Positions 27,185-37,646 of a stretch of DNA of 53,406 bases are shown piece by piece. Under the pieces are notes generated by a model, which ran no database searches, was not told the DNA's origin, and was given only the letters and a program-made list of their open reading frames with translations. Origin of the DNA: Mycobacterium sp. (GTDB lineage Bacteria; Actinomycetota; Actinomycetes; Mycobacteriales; Mycobacteriaceae); the NCBI RefSeq assembly GCF_025965855.1, contig NZ_JAOPWB010000149.1, positions 1 through 53,406 of the forward strand. The letters are read 5' to 3'. Made by a program: the position numbers and the translations under genes. The first letter of the stretch is position 1. Every line of letters starts with the position of its first letter.

Positions 27185-28069
27185 TCAGCGATCGCTGACG
27201 ATCGCCGCGTCGACCAGCTCGGCGAATTCGGCGGCGATCGGGGATCGGAGCAGTCGCCTTCCGTCCAGCGTGTGCACCCGGGCCGCCAGGGTCATGCTCG
27301 AAACCAGCCAAATACCTTGGGCGGCATGCAGGTCCGCGACCCGCAGCGCGCGGTAGTCGCAGTCGTAGCCCTTGGCCCGGGCCACCTCGAACAGGGCCTG
27401 TTGCGTGGTGCCGCGCAGGATCGGATACCAGGGCGGCGGTGTCAGCAGGCACGGATTCCCGTCCGCTCCCGGTTCGGTCGCGATCACCACCGTCGAGCGC
27501 GAGCCTTCCAGGATGTAGCCGTCGGAGCTGACGAAGATGACGTCGCCGGCGTCCTGCCGCGCGGCGTGACGCAGGGCGGCCATGTTGACCGCGTAGGACA
27601 GGGTTTTGGCGCCGGCCAGCAGCCACGGCATGGCGTCGGCGCCTTTGGCCGGCAGTCCGCGGTCCAGCGTGATCGCGGAGATCCCGTCGCGGCGAACCGC
27701 GGTCACTCTGTCCGGGACGGGGGTGACCATCACGTAGGCGGTCGGCGCCGAACCGCTCTCGCGGCCGCGGCTGTAGATCAAGCGCATCGCGCCCTCGTCG
27801 GCGGTGCCCGCGGCCCACTGCCGCGCCGCCTCCTCGATGGCGTGCCGCCAACTGGGGAGGTCCGGCCCGGGCAGGTCCATCATCTTGGCCGACTGGGTCA
27901 GGCGCTGCAGATGGGACCCGACCAGACACGCCCCGCCGTCGCGCACCAGCAGCGTCTCGAAGATGCCGTCGCCGCGGACGGCCGCCAGGTCGTCGGCGTG
28001 CAACAGGACCGTCCCCGGCGGGTGCACCTCGCCGTCCAGCGTGACGATCACACCCATCTCGTCGGCCAT
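27185..28069 (-). CDS. pabC: Aminodeoxychorismate lyase-like PLP enzyme (class IV)
   Basis: A 294-residue fold-type IV aminotransferase-like protein (Rv0812). The PLP lysine is Lys155 in AGAKTLSYAVN, and the phosphate-binding segments GYILEGSRSTV and LRGTTQQAL are clear. PabC releases p-aminobenzoate from aminodeoxychorismate for folate. A role as D-amino-acid or branched-chain aminotransferase cannot be excluded. ATG 28069 has TAGGCT 8 bases upstream, near-leaderless. ATG 28057 would remove four residues. It is divergent from the YgfZ-like gene (52 bases). Confidence 0.9.
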   Translation of the reverse strand: MADEMGVIVTLDGEVHPPGTVLLHADDLAAVRGDGIFETLLVRDGGACLVGSHLQRLTQSAKMMDLPGPDLPSWRHAIEEAARQWAAGTADEGAMRLIYSRGRESGSAPTAYVMVTPVPDRVTAVRRDGISAITLDRGLPAKGADAMPWLLAGAKTLSYAVNMAALRHAARQDAGDVIFVSSDGYILEGSRSTVVIATEPGADGNPCLLTPPPWYPILRGTTQQALFEVARAKGYDCDYRALRVADLHAAQGIWLVSSMTLAARVHTLDGRRLLRSPIAAEFAELVDAAIVSDR

Positions 28070-28121
28070 GGACGAGAAGCCTAGCCAATGGACCCATCGC
28101 GGGGATCCGTAGAGTTGACGT

Positions 28122-29216
28122 GTGAATGCAGTCCCCGCACCCGACCCCGGACCCGACGCCGGCGCGGTCTGGCATTACGGCGATCCGCTGGGCGAGCAGC
28201 GAGCGGCCGAGACCGAAGCGGTGTTGGTTGACCGCTCGCACCGCGCGGCCCTCACCCTGACCGGCAAAGACCGGCAGACCTGGCTGCACACCATCTCCAC
28301 CCAGCACGTGAGCGAACTCCCCGAGGGCGCCAGCACGCACAACCTCAGCCTCGACGGCCAGGGCCGCGTCGAGGACCACTGGATTCAGACGGAACTGGGT
28401 GGCACGACTTACCTCGATACCGAACCGTGGCGGGGTGAGCCGTTGCTGGAGCACCTGCGCAAGATGGTGTTCTGGTCCGAGGTCGCCCCGGGCGGCGCGG
28501 ACCTGGCGGTGTTGTCGCTGCTGGGTCCGCGGCTGGCCGACCGGGCGGTGCTGGACGTGCTGGGCCTCGACGCCCTGCCCGCCGAGCTGACCGCCGTTCC
28601 GGTCGCCGGTGGCGGCTTTGCGCGGCGGATGCCCGGCGCCTCCGCCGACCAGATCGAAGTGGACCTGCTGGTTCCCCGCGGTGAGTCGGTCCGCTGGCAG
28701 GACCGCCTGGCGCAGGCCGGCGTGCGCGCGGCCGGGGTGTGGGCCTACGAAGCCCACCGGGTGGCGGCGCTGCGCCCGCGACTCGGCGTCGACACCGACG
28801 AGCGCACGATCCCCCACGAGGTGGGGTGGATCGGTGGTCCCGGCGAGGGGGCCGTGCATCTGGACAAGGGCTGCTATCGCGGGCAGGAGACCGTCGCTCG
28901 GGTGCACAACCTGGGTAAACCACCGCGGATGCTGGTGTTGTTGCACCTCGACGGCTCGGTGGAGCGGCCCTCGACGGGAGACGCGGTGCTCGCCGGCGAT
29001 CGCGCCGTCGGACGCCTCGGAACCGTGGTCGAGCACGTGGACCTCGGGCCGGTGGCGCTGGCGCTGGTCAAGCGCGGGCTGCCGGCGGACACCCCGCTGG
29101 CGACCGGCCCGCAGGCCGCGGTCGCCGCGGCAATCGACGCCGATTTCCTGCCGGCAACCGAACACATCGGCGCGGGACGGGTAGCCGTTGAACGGTTGCG
29201 GGGCGGTGCGAGATAA
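28122..29216 (+). CDS. ygfZ: YgfZ/GcvT-domain folate-binding protein
   Basis: A 364-residue protein of the YgfZ family (Rv0811c type). It carries the hallmark K249-GCYRGQE256 loop, whose cysteine is needed for function in E. coli YgfZ. YgfZ binds tetrahydrofolate and supports maintenance of certain Fe-S enzymes. GTG 28122 follows a TAGAGT -10 box (28110-28115) by 6 nt, so the mRNA is probably leaderless. A folate-binding protein divergent from a folate-biosynthesis gene is a sensible pairing. Confidence 0.9.
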   Translation: MNAVPAPDPGPDAGAVWHYGDPLGEQRAAETEAVLVDRSHRAALTLTGKDRQTWLHTISTQHVSELPEGASTHNLSLDGQGRVEDHWIQTELGGTTYLDTEPWRGEPLLEHLRKMVFWSEVAPGGADLAVLSLLGPRLADRAVLDVLGLDALPAELTAVPVAGGGFARRMPGASADQIEVDLLVPRGESVRWQDRLAQAGVRAAGVWAYEAHRVAALRPRLGVDTDERTIPHEVGWIGGPGEGAVHLDKGCYRGQETVARVHNLGKPPRMLVLLHLDGSVERPSTGDAVLAGDRAVGRLGTVVEHVDLGPVALALVKRGLPADTPLATGPQAAVAAAIDADFLPATEHIGAGRVAVERLRGGAR

Positions 29217-29313
29217 TCGTCGATGACGTCCGCCACAGCGGACAGGGGTCACCGACACCCCACCGTGAGGCACGGTAAACTGTCGGCAGGACAATAACGA
29301 CACCAAAGAGATC

Positions 29314-29364
29314 GGAGCCGCCTACTCGTTAGGCCGCTCCGTTATTGCGCGAGGGGGTTCCCCC
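29314..29364 (+). promoter_or_regulatory. 5' leader hairpins of DUF3073 gene
   Basis: Two hairpins precede the ATG at 29365. The first pairs GGAGC/GCTCC (29314-29318, 29336-29340) and GCCTA/TAGGC around a five-base loop. The second pairs GGGGG (29353-29357) with CCCCC (29360-29364), ending on the base before the start codon. The GAGGGGG ribosome site is inside this second stem, so it would be hidden when folded. A TAAACT -10-like box at 29277-29282 would give a leader of about 80 nt. Confidence 0.5.
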
Positions 29365-29559
29365 ATGGGCCGCGGCCGGGCTAAGGCAAAGCAGACCAAG
29401 GTTGCACGAGAACTCAAGTACAGTTCCCCGCAGACCGACTTCCAGCGGCTTCAGCGCGAGTTGTCAGGAACGGGCGCCGAAGAGTCCAACGAGCTGGACG
29501 GCTCAGACGAACCAGTCCCAGACAATTCGTGGGACGACCTCGACGACTGGCGCCGCTAG
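29365..29559 (+). CDS. DUF3073 small protein (Rv0810c type)
   Basis: A 64-residue protein of the actinobacterial DUF3073 family. The basic N-terminus MGRGRAKAKQTKVAREL is followed by the conserved YSSPQTDFQRLQREL, then an acidic tail ending DDLDDWRR. The charge split suggests nucleic-acid or ribosome contact, but the function is unknown. Its ribosome site is buried in a predicted hairpin. A strong hairpin follows the gene and separates it from purM. Confidence 0.9.
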   Translation: MGRGRAKAKQTKVARELKYSSPQTDFQRLQRELSGTGAEESNELDGSDEPVPDNSWDDLDDWRR

Positions 29560-29570
29560 TACTCAAACCC

Positions 29571-29599
29571 CTGTGCCGATGCGCTGAGCATCGGCACAG
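29571..29599. terminator. Bidirectional hairpin terminator
   Basis: Perfect 12-bp arms CTGTGCCGATGC and GCATCGGCACAG with a five-base loop, placed between the convergent DUF3073 and purM genes. It lacks a long T tract, as is common for mycobacterial terminators. Confidence 0.65.
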
Positions 29600-29635
29600 T
29601 GCTTGTCCCCCTTAGTCTCGGCCATGGTGCGGCCG

Positions 29636-30730
29636 CTAAAACCTCGGGTGTTGTCCGACCAGCTTGGCCCGCGGGCCGTCTTTTCCGCCTTTGCCAACGG
29701 TGCCCAGCACCCAGCAGTTCAGATGCCGCGCGGTCAAGATCGCCAGGGCGCGGTCGGTGTCCTCGGGAGCGACGACGGCGATCATGCCGACGCCCATGTT
29801 GAACGTCTTTTCCATCTCCTCACGGGTCACGCGGCCACGCTGGGCGATCATGGCGAACACCGGCGCCGGCGTCCACGTGCCGCGGTCGACCTCCGCGACC
29901 AGCCCGGGCGGGATGACGCGTTGCAGGTTGCCGCCCAGCCCGCCGCCGGTGACGTGACAGAACGTCCGGACGTGGGTTTCGGCGGTCAGCGCCAGGCAGT
30001 CTTTGGCGTAGATGCGGGTCGGTTCTAGCAGTTCCTCACCCAGCGTGCGGCCGAACTCCTCCACATAACCGGCCAGGTTCATCCGGTCGATTTCGAGGAG
30101 GACGCTGCGGGCCAGCGAGTACCCGTTGGAATGTAGGCCGGACGAGCCCATCGCGATGATGACGTCGCCGGGTTTGACGCGGTCGGCGCCCAACACGTCG
30201 TCGGCCTCGACGACACCGATGCCGGTCGCCGAGATGTCGTAGTGGTCGGGTTCCATCAGGCCGGGGTGTTCGGCGGTTTCGCCGCCCAGCAGCGCGCAGC
30301 CGGCGCGCACACAACCCTCGGCGATGCCGCCGACGATCGCGCTCAAGCGTTCCGGGACCGTCCGGCCGACCGCGATGTAGTCCTGCAGAAACAGTGGCTC
30401 GGCACCGCAGACCACCAGATCGTCGACCACCATGGCGACCAGGTCGAGGCCAACGGTGTCGTGCTTGTCCATCGCCTGCGCGACCGCCAGCTTGGTACCG
30501 ACACCGTCCGTGGACGCCGCCAGGACCGGCTCGCGGTAGTCGCCACGCAGAGCGAACAGTCCGGCGAACCCGCCCAGCCCGCCGCGCACCTCGGGCCGGG
30601 TGGCCTTGGTGGCCAACGGCTTGAACAACGCGACGGCGCGCTCACCGGCTTCAATGTCCACCCCAGCCGCGGCGTAGGTGATTCCCTGGCTGCCCGGGTT
30701 TCGTCCGGGGCTTTTTCCGGGATCCGTCAT
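29636..30730 (-). CDS. purM: Phosphoribosylformylglycinamidine cyclo-ligase PurM
   Basis: A 364-residue AIR synthetase of the PurM/SelD ATP-binding fold, converting FGAM to AIR in de novo purine synthesis. Seen are YAAAGVDIEAGE near the start, AASTDGVGTKLAVA (ATP/metal loop), LLGGETAEHPG, and HVTGGGLGGNLQR. Length matches the family. It is the last gene of the minus-strand run purL-CPBP-SCP-purF-purM, 71 bases after purF. Confidence 0.95.
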   Translation of the reverse strand: MTDPGKSPGRNPGSQGITYAAAGVDIEAGERAVALFKPLATKATRPEVRGGLGGFAGLFALRGDYREPVLAASTDGVGTKLAVAQAMDKHDTVGLDLVAMVVDDLVVCGAEPLFLQDYIAVGRTVPERLSAIVGGIAEGCVRAGCALLGGETAEHPGLMEPDHYDISATGIGVVEADDVLGADRVKPGDVIIAMGSSGLHSNGYSLARSVLLEIDRMNLAGYVEEFGRTLGEELLEPTRIYAKDCLALTAETHVRTFCHVTGGGLGGNLQRVIPPGLVAEVDRGTWTPAPVFAMIAQRGRVTREEMEKTFNMGVGMIAVVAPEDTDRALAILTARHLNCWVLGTVGKGGKDGPRAKLVGQHPRF

Positions 30731-30801
30731 CGCGATAAAGGCTACCGGGCGGCGCTTCGCGCCGGTATCAAACCTCTATGAAGCACCGGGAGCGGCTCCG
30801 G

Positions 30802-32337
30802 TCAACGCACGATCGGCACTTCATCGGGTGCCAGATCGTCGAGCGCGGCTCCCCGCGCGGCATTGGCGAGCATGTGCTCGATGACGTTCTTACCGAGCGC
30901 CGTTTCCTCGGGCAAATCGATCGGATACTTGCCGTCGAAGCAGGCCGTGCACAGCCGTGAGGCGGGCTGCTCGGAGGCCGCGACCAGGCCCCGCAGCGAG
31001 ACGTAGCCCAGCGTGTCGGCCCCGATGGCGTGCCGGACCGCCTCGAGCATCTCCTCTTTGTTCGCCACGGCGTTGGCGATCAACTCGGCCGGCGACGGGA
31101 AGTCGATGCCGTAGAAGCACGGCCACTTCACCGGCGGTGACGCGATGCGCACGTGCACTTCGAGTGCGCCGGCCTCGCGCAACATTCGCAACAGTGCCCG
31201 CTGGGTGTTCCCCCGCACGATCGAATCGTCGACGACGATGAGCCGCTTGCCGCGGATCACCTCTTTCAGCGGGTTGAGCTTCAGCCGGATGCCGAGCTGG
31301 CGGATGGTTTGCGACGGCTGGATGAATGTGCGCCCCACGTAAGCGTTCTTCATCAGGCCCTGGCCGTACGGAAGGCCGGACTCCTGGGCGTATCCGACGG
31401 CGGCCGGGGTGCCCGACTCCGGCACGCCGATCACCAGGTCGGCCTCGACCGGGCATTCGCGCGCCAACCGGCGACCGATGTTGACCCGGGTGGCGTGCAC
31501 CGACCGGCCGGCGATCGTGCTGTCCGGCCGGGCCAGGTAGACATACTCGAAGACGCAGCCCTTGGGCTCGGGGTTGGCGAAACGGGTCGAGCGCACGCCG
31601 TCGGCGTCGATGGCCAGCAATTCGCCGGGCTCGATGTCGCGAACGAACGAGGCACCCACGATGTCGAGCGCGGCCGTTTCGGATGCCACCACCCAGCCGC
31701 GGTCCAGCCGTCCGAGCGAAAGTGGCCGCACCCCATGCGGATCGCGGCAGGCGTACAGCGTGTTTTCGTCCATGAACGTCAGGCAGAACGCCCCGCGCAC
31801 GGTCGGCAGCAGTTCCAGCGCGGCTTGTTCCAGGGTGGCATCGGCCGCGCCGTGGGCCAGCAGCGCGCCCAGGATGTCGGAGTCCGTCGTCGCGGGGGCC
31901 GGGCACCTGGTGCCGATCAACCCCTCGGCGCGGGCACGCGAGGCAAGCTCAGCGGTGTTAACCAGATTTCCGTTGTGCCCCAACGCAACCCCGGTGCCGG
32001 CCGCGGTGTTGCGGAACACCGGCTGGGCGTTTTCCCACGTCGTGTCGCCTGTGGTCGAGTAGCGGCAGTGGCCGATGGCGACATGACCCTGCATCGCGGC
32101 CAGCGTCTGCTCGTCGAACACCTGGCTGACGAGGCCGAGGTCTTTGAAGACCAGCACCTGGGATCCGTCGGCGACCGCCATACCCGCGGCTTCTTGCCCG
32201 CGATGCTGCAGCGCGTACAGGCCGTAATAGGTGATTTTGGCGACTTCCTCGCCCGGGGCCCATACCCCGAATACGCCACACTCTTCACGGGGTGAGTTCA
32301 GGTCATGCTCGGGTGCTTCGGGTCCAGCGACGGTCAC
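30802..32337 (-). CDS. purF: Amidophosphoribosyltransferase PurF
   Basis: About 511 residues. The N-terminal class II glutaminase domain has its nucleophilic cysteine in EECGVFGVW, after a propeptide that is removed on maturation. The C-terminal phosphoribosyltransferase domain carries the PRPP motif LIVVDDSIVRG. Cysteines in the C-terminal half (WPCFYGIDF, RLCTACFDGKYP) match the Fe-S type PurF of actinobacteria and Bacillus. It catalyses the first step of purine synthesis. GTG 32337, with AGGGAG upstream, is preferred. The upstream ATG would add 36 arginine-rich residues. Confidence 0.94.
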   Translation of the reverse strand: MTVAGPEAPEHDLNSPREECGVFGVWAPGEEVAKITYYGLYALQHRGQEAAGMAVADGSQVLVFKDLGLVSQVFDEQTLAAMQGHVAIGHCRYSTTGDTTWENAQPVFRNTAAGTGVALGHNGNLVNTAELASRARAEGLIGTRCPAPATTDSDILGALLAHGAADATLEQAALELLPTVRGAFCLTFMDENTLYACRDPHGVRPLSLGRLDRGWVVASETAALDIVGASFVRDIEPGELLAIDADGVRSTRFANPEPKGCVFEYVYLARPDSTIAGRSVHATRVNIGRRLARECPVEADLVIGVPESGTPAAVGYAQESGLPYGQGLMKNAYVGRTFIQPSQTIRQLGIRLKLNPLKEVIRGKRLIVVDDSIVRGNTQRALLRMLREAGALEVHVRIASPPVKWPCFYGIDFPSPAELIANAVANKEEMLEAVRHAIGADTLGYVSLRGLVAASEQPASRLCTACFDGKYPIDLPEETALGKNVIEHMLANAARGAALDDLAPDEVPIVR

Positions 32338-32474
32338 GGTTCGGCGGCTCCCTGGCGAACGATTGGTGACGTAACGGAGTCTACGGGCAGCACGGCCGGC
32401 GCGCCCAATCCGATGGGCGTGTTGGGCACCGAAATCAGTCTCCATAACCCTAAACCTGCAGTTCAGAGTTATAT

Positions 32475-32864
32475 TCAGCCCACATCGAACAGGGGCAACC
32501 AGTGGCCGATTTCACCGGCGCGTGAGCCCGACAGCCGCAGCGCCCCGGCGGCCTTCGCGTCCTCGAGCGACAGTAGCCCGGTGGCCAGCCGCAGCCAGGT
32601 CCGCGGATCGGCCTCCACCACGTTCGGTGGTGTGCCCCGGGTGTGCCTGGGTCCGGAAATACACTGGACCGCGGCGAAGGGCGGAATCCTTACCTCGACG
32701 CTGGCGCCGGGCGCCACCCCGGCCAGGGTGCGCGCCGTGAGTCGCACCGCAGTCGCCAGAACGTCCCGGCCGGGCGCCGGGCGAGACTCGTCACGCAGCC
32801 AGTCGAGGACGGCCAGCAAGGCCTGCCGCGTCTTTGCCGGATCGGCACTCTGACGAGCGGGCAT
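32475..32864 (-). CDS. Sterol-carrier-like protein (Rv0807 type)
   Basis: A 129-residue protein of the mycobacterial sterol carrier-like family (SCP-3 type). It has the conserved core VEVRIPPFAAVQCI and the helix DPRTWLRLATGLLSLEDA. The length is identical to Rv0807. Lipid binding is suggested by family, and a link with purine genes is only positional. It starts 3 bases after the stop of the CPBP gene, so the two are co-transcribed. purF follows after 137 bases. Confidence 0.85.
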   Translation of the reverse strand: MPARQSADPAKTRQALLAVLDWLRDESRPAPGRDVLATAVRLTARTLAGVAPGASVEVRIPPFAAVQCISGPRHTRGTPPNVVEADPRTWLRLATGLLSLEDAKAAGALRLSGSRAGEIGHWLPLFDVG

Positions 32865-32867
32865 ACC

Positions 32868-33404
32868 TCAGCGTTGCACGGCCAGCGCGGCGATCGCGCC
32901 GGCCTCGTTGATGGCCAGATGCACCAGCATCGGCGCGGCAAGGCTGCCGGAACGGTCGGCCAGCCAGCCGAACAGCCAGCCCGCGACACCGGTGACCAGC
33001 ACGGTGGCCGCCGTCGGCGCCCCCGTCGCACGCGCGTCCGGGATGTGCGAGAGCCCAAAAGCGGCGGCCTGCAGCATCCTTCCGCCGGGCCGGCCGAAGG
33101 CGCGGGAGCCCACACCGGCCAGCGCGGCGCGGAAGGCGGCCTCCTCGGCCCAGACGGTGCCGACGGGTATTTGCAACAGCAGCCAACACGGCACGGACGC
33201 CGGCTGCTCGCGGACCGCCATCGCGGCCCGCACCAAGGGCACCGCGGTCGTCGCGGCGATCCCGCTCCCCACCGCGATCCCGGCCGCAGACCCCCACCGC
33301 ACCCCCGCCCACAGCCGCGGCGGGCGCAGCCCCAGCGGCGCACGGGTCGCCAGCACCAGCAGCGCACCCACACCGGCCTGCAGCGTCACCCGCCGCGCAG
33401 GGGA
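32868..33404 (-). CDS. CPBP-family intramembrane protease-like protein
   Basis: A membrane protein of the CPBP (CAAX protease/bacteriocin-processing) family (Rv0804 type). The three catalytic motifs are present: EEAAFR, FGLSHI and HLAINEA. At least four to five hydrophobic helices are visible. The coding frame with homologous sequence runs up to about 33464, directly after the purL stop, but holds no ATG, GTG or TTG there. GTG 33404 is the first standard start. Initiation at ATT 33479 or CTG 33464, with coupling to purL, would give the full family length. The protein is real; the start is uncertain. Confidence 0.75.
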   Translation of the reverse strand, partial: SPARRVTLQAGVGALLVLATRAPLGLRPPRLWAGVRWGSAAGIAVGSGIAATTAVPLVRAAMAVREQPASVPCWLLLQIPVGTVWAEEAAFRAALAGVGSRAFGRPGGRMLQAAAFGLSHIPDARATGAPTAATVLVTGVAGWLFGWLADRSGSLAAPMLVHLAINEAGAIAALAVQR

Positions 33405-33469
33405 CAGCCGCGGACTGACAAAGCTCCAGCCGACCAGCGCGGCGGCCGACGACAGCGCCCGCAGCTGAC

Positions 33470-35785
<2,316 letters not shown>

Positions 35786-36574
35786 CTACCTGCCGCGCAG
35801 CAGGCTGGCGCTTTCGGCGTCGGCCGGGTAGAACAATTCGACGGCCAGTTCGTCGAGGGTGACATCGAGCGGGGTCCCGAAGGTAGTCAGCGTCGTGAAC
35901 ATCGACAGCCGTTGTCCGCCGCCGGCATCGAGCTCGAACGGAACGAGGAGCGAGGTGTTGTCCGGCGGGGAGCTCCATGCCTTGGCGGCGGTCGCGACTC
36001 CCGGGTATCCGCGTATCTCCTCGTCGAGCGCCCGCAATGCCGGGTCGCCGGTGAGCGCGATCGTGCGCCGGAGCTGGTGCAGCAGGTAGCCCGCCCATTC
36101 GGGGAAATTCAGGGTTCGCGCGGCGAGGCCGTCGGGGTGCAGGGACAACCGGTAGACGTTGGCCGGCGGCCCGAGCAGATCTTCGGGCAGACCCGCGGTC
36201 AGGGCGGACGCCGCGGCGTTTGCCCCGACGATGTTCCAGCAACGATCGATGACGATGCCCGGGTAGGGGTCGTGGGCGTCCAGGAGGCGCTGCACCGCGT
36301 CGCGCGCCGGGGAGAGCGCGCCGTCCTCGAGCGGGCGCGACTGGTAGCGCGGGGCGAACCCGGCCGCAAGCAGCAGCGCGTTCCGTTCGCGCAGCGGAAC
36401 GTCGAGGCCCTCGGCGAGGGCGAGCACCATCTCGGGGCTGGGATGGGAGCGCCCCGTCTCGATGAAGCTCAGGTGCCGCGCCGACACGCCCACACTCAGC
36501 GACAGGTCGAGCTGGCTGACGCGTCGACGCGCCCGCCATTCGCGCAACAGGACACCAACCGCCGCGTGGCTCAC
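35786..36574 (-). CDS. XRE-family regulator with MmyB-like C-terminal domain
   Basis: About 262 residues. An N-terminal XRE helix-turn-helix (about 8-60: LREWRARRRVSQLDLSLSVG, ARHLSFIETGRSHPS) is followed by the MmyB-like ligand-binding domain typical of actinobacterial regulators. Its ligand is unknown. GTG 36574 is preceded at 6 nt by TACCGT (leaderless). The longer frame from 36661 has no support. It is divergent from a SnoaL-like gene, its likely target. M. tuberculosis has different genes (Rv0802c) in this interval. Confidence 0.86.
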   Translation of the reverse strand: MSHAAVGVLLREWRARRRVSQLDLSLSVGVSARHLSFIETGRSHPSPEMVLALAEGLDVPLRERNALLLAAGFAPRYQSRPLEDGALSPARDAVQRLLDAHDPYPGIVIDRCWNIVGANAAASALTAGLPEDLLGPPANVYRLSLHPDGLAARTLNFPEWAGYLLHQLRRTIALTGDPALRALDEEIRGYPGVATAAKAWSSPPDNTSLLVPFELDAGGGQRLSMFTTLTTFGTPLDVTLDELAVELFYPADAESASLLRGR

Positions 36575-36699
36575 GAAGCCACGGTAACCATGCCCGTGTA
36601 CCCGCAGCGATGACCTCGGAGGTAATTGTGCCGCCGCATGCCGCCGCGACACGCTTGGCACAACGCGCTCAACCGGAGCGCCCGACCCAAGGAGGAACG

Positions 36700-37110
36700 A
36701 TGACCGACGTACAATCCGCTCCGGCCAGCACGGCCCCGAAGTTCAGCGCCGAGGTATTCGCCGCGTATTGGGCCGCGCCCACCATGTCGCGCGGCTTTGA
36801 CATCCTGGCCGACGACATCATCGGCTACTGGCCGGGTGACCCCGAGCCGGTCCGGGGGATCGAGGCATACACGGCAAAGATCGCCGAATTGCTCGCCGCT
36901 GCACCGGATTTGCAACTCGAGGTCGTCGACAGCGCTACAGTTCCAGGCGCCGCCGCGGGCGAGGAGCTGGTGTTCTTGCACTACGTAGGTCGGGGCACCG
37001 GCCCGGATGGACCGTTCCAGATCCGGGGGATCGACCGGGTTCGCACCCGCGACGGCATCGTCGTGGAGAACGTCATCCGCTACGACCCGGTTTTCGTAGC
37101 CCAGGACTGA
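36700..37110 (+). CDS. SnoaL-like/NTF2-fold protein
   Basis: A 136-residue protein with the cone-shaped NTF2/SnoaL fold pattern: an initial helix (FAAYWAAP), IIGYWPGDPEPVRGIEAY and alternating beta strands ending VENVIRYDPV. The family includes cyclases, isomerases and non-enzymatic ligand binders, so substrate cannot be assigned. ATG 36700 has a perfect GGAGG ribosome site (36691-36695). It is divergent from the XRE regulator, 125 bases apart. Confidence 0.82.
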   Translation: MTDVQSAPASTAPKFSAEVFAAYWAAPTMSRGFDILADDIIGYWPGDPEPVRGIEAYTAKIAELLAAAPDLQLEVVDSATVPGAAAGEELVFLHYVGRGTGPDGPFQIRGIDRVRTRDGIVVENVIRYDPVFVAQD

Positions 37111-37139
37111 TTTAGGCCAGCGCCGAGCAGCGAGATTCG

Positions 37140-37236
37140 AGTGTGCACCCAGGTACTCAAGCGTGCGTTGATGGCGGAAATCCTCCTGGCGCGGTTTTCC
37201 GCCCTACACGCATACTCAACGCCCAGGGCGCACACT
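37140..37236. repeat. Imperfect palindromic intergenic element
   Basis: Left arm 37140-37183 and right arm 37193-37236 are inverted copies. By eye about 30 of 43 inner positions match, with perfect blocks at both ends (AGTGTGC and GGCGGAAA). The centre is about nine bases. It lies in the gap between the SnoaL-like gene and a VOC gene. The form suggests a small non-autonomous or REP-like mobile palindrome, or a long hairpin terminator. Confidence 0.55.
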
Positions 37237-37284
37237 TTGCTCGAGGTCGCGCGGTCGAATATTGCTGCGCGCTTCGGCCTTGAG

Positions 37285-37632
37285 CTACTGACGCACCACG
37301 CAGAACACGTTGCCCTCGGGGTCGGTCAGCACCACCCAACGGAAGTTTTCGCCGAACTGATGCCGGCCGACCTCGGTCGCCCCGGCCGCGGTCAGCCGGG
37401 ACACCTCGGCGTCAACGTCGGCCGCACTCAAATCGAGGTGCACCCGGTTCTTTCCGGGAGTGGGATCGGGCACCTTCTGGAACCCGAGCCGCAGCCCTTC
37501 CGGAAAGATCACCGCGGTGAATTCGTCGGCGAGTACCTCTTGCGTCGTACCGCCGAACTGCTCGGCCCACCAGCCGGCCAGCCCCGCGGGATCGCCGCAG
37601 TCGAACGTCACCATCTCTAGGTTTAGCGTCAT
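37285..37632 (-). CDS. VOC-superfamily (glyoxalase-like) protein (Rv0801 type)
   Basis: A 115-residue single vicinal-oxygen-chelate domain. One beta-alpha-beta-beta-beta module starts at MVTFDCGDPAGLAGWW, and a second ends DPEGNVFCVV. Candidate metal ligands are H in VHLDLSA and E in a DPEGN-type turn. Substrate is unknown. Its length equals Rv0801. It follows pepC on the same strand after 14 bases. Confidence 0.87.
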   Translation of the reverse strand: MTLNLEMVTFDCGDPAGLAGWWAEQFGGTTQEVLADEFTAVIFPEGLRLGFQKVPDPTPGKNRVHLDLSAADVDAEVSRLTAAGATEVGRHQFGENFRWVVLTDPEGNVFCVVRQ

Positions 37633-37646
37633 GGCCGGATCGTAGG

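Noticed and set aside
27105..29306. Minus-strand 733-codon open frame across pabC and the YgfZ-like gene
   Set aside because: Arginine/glycine-rich antisense shadow of high-GC genes; both pabC and ygfZ have clear motifs in their own frames.
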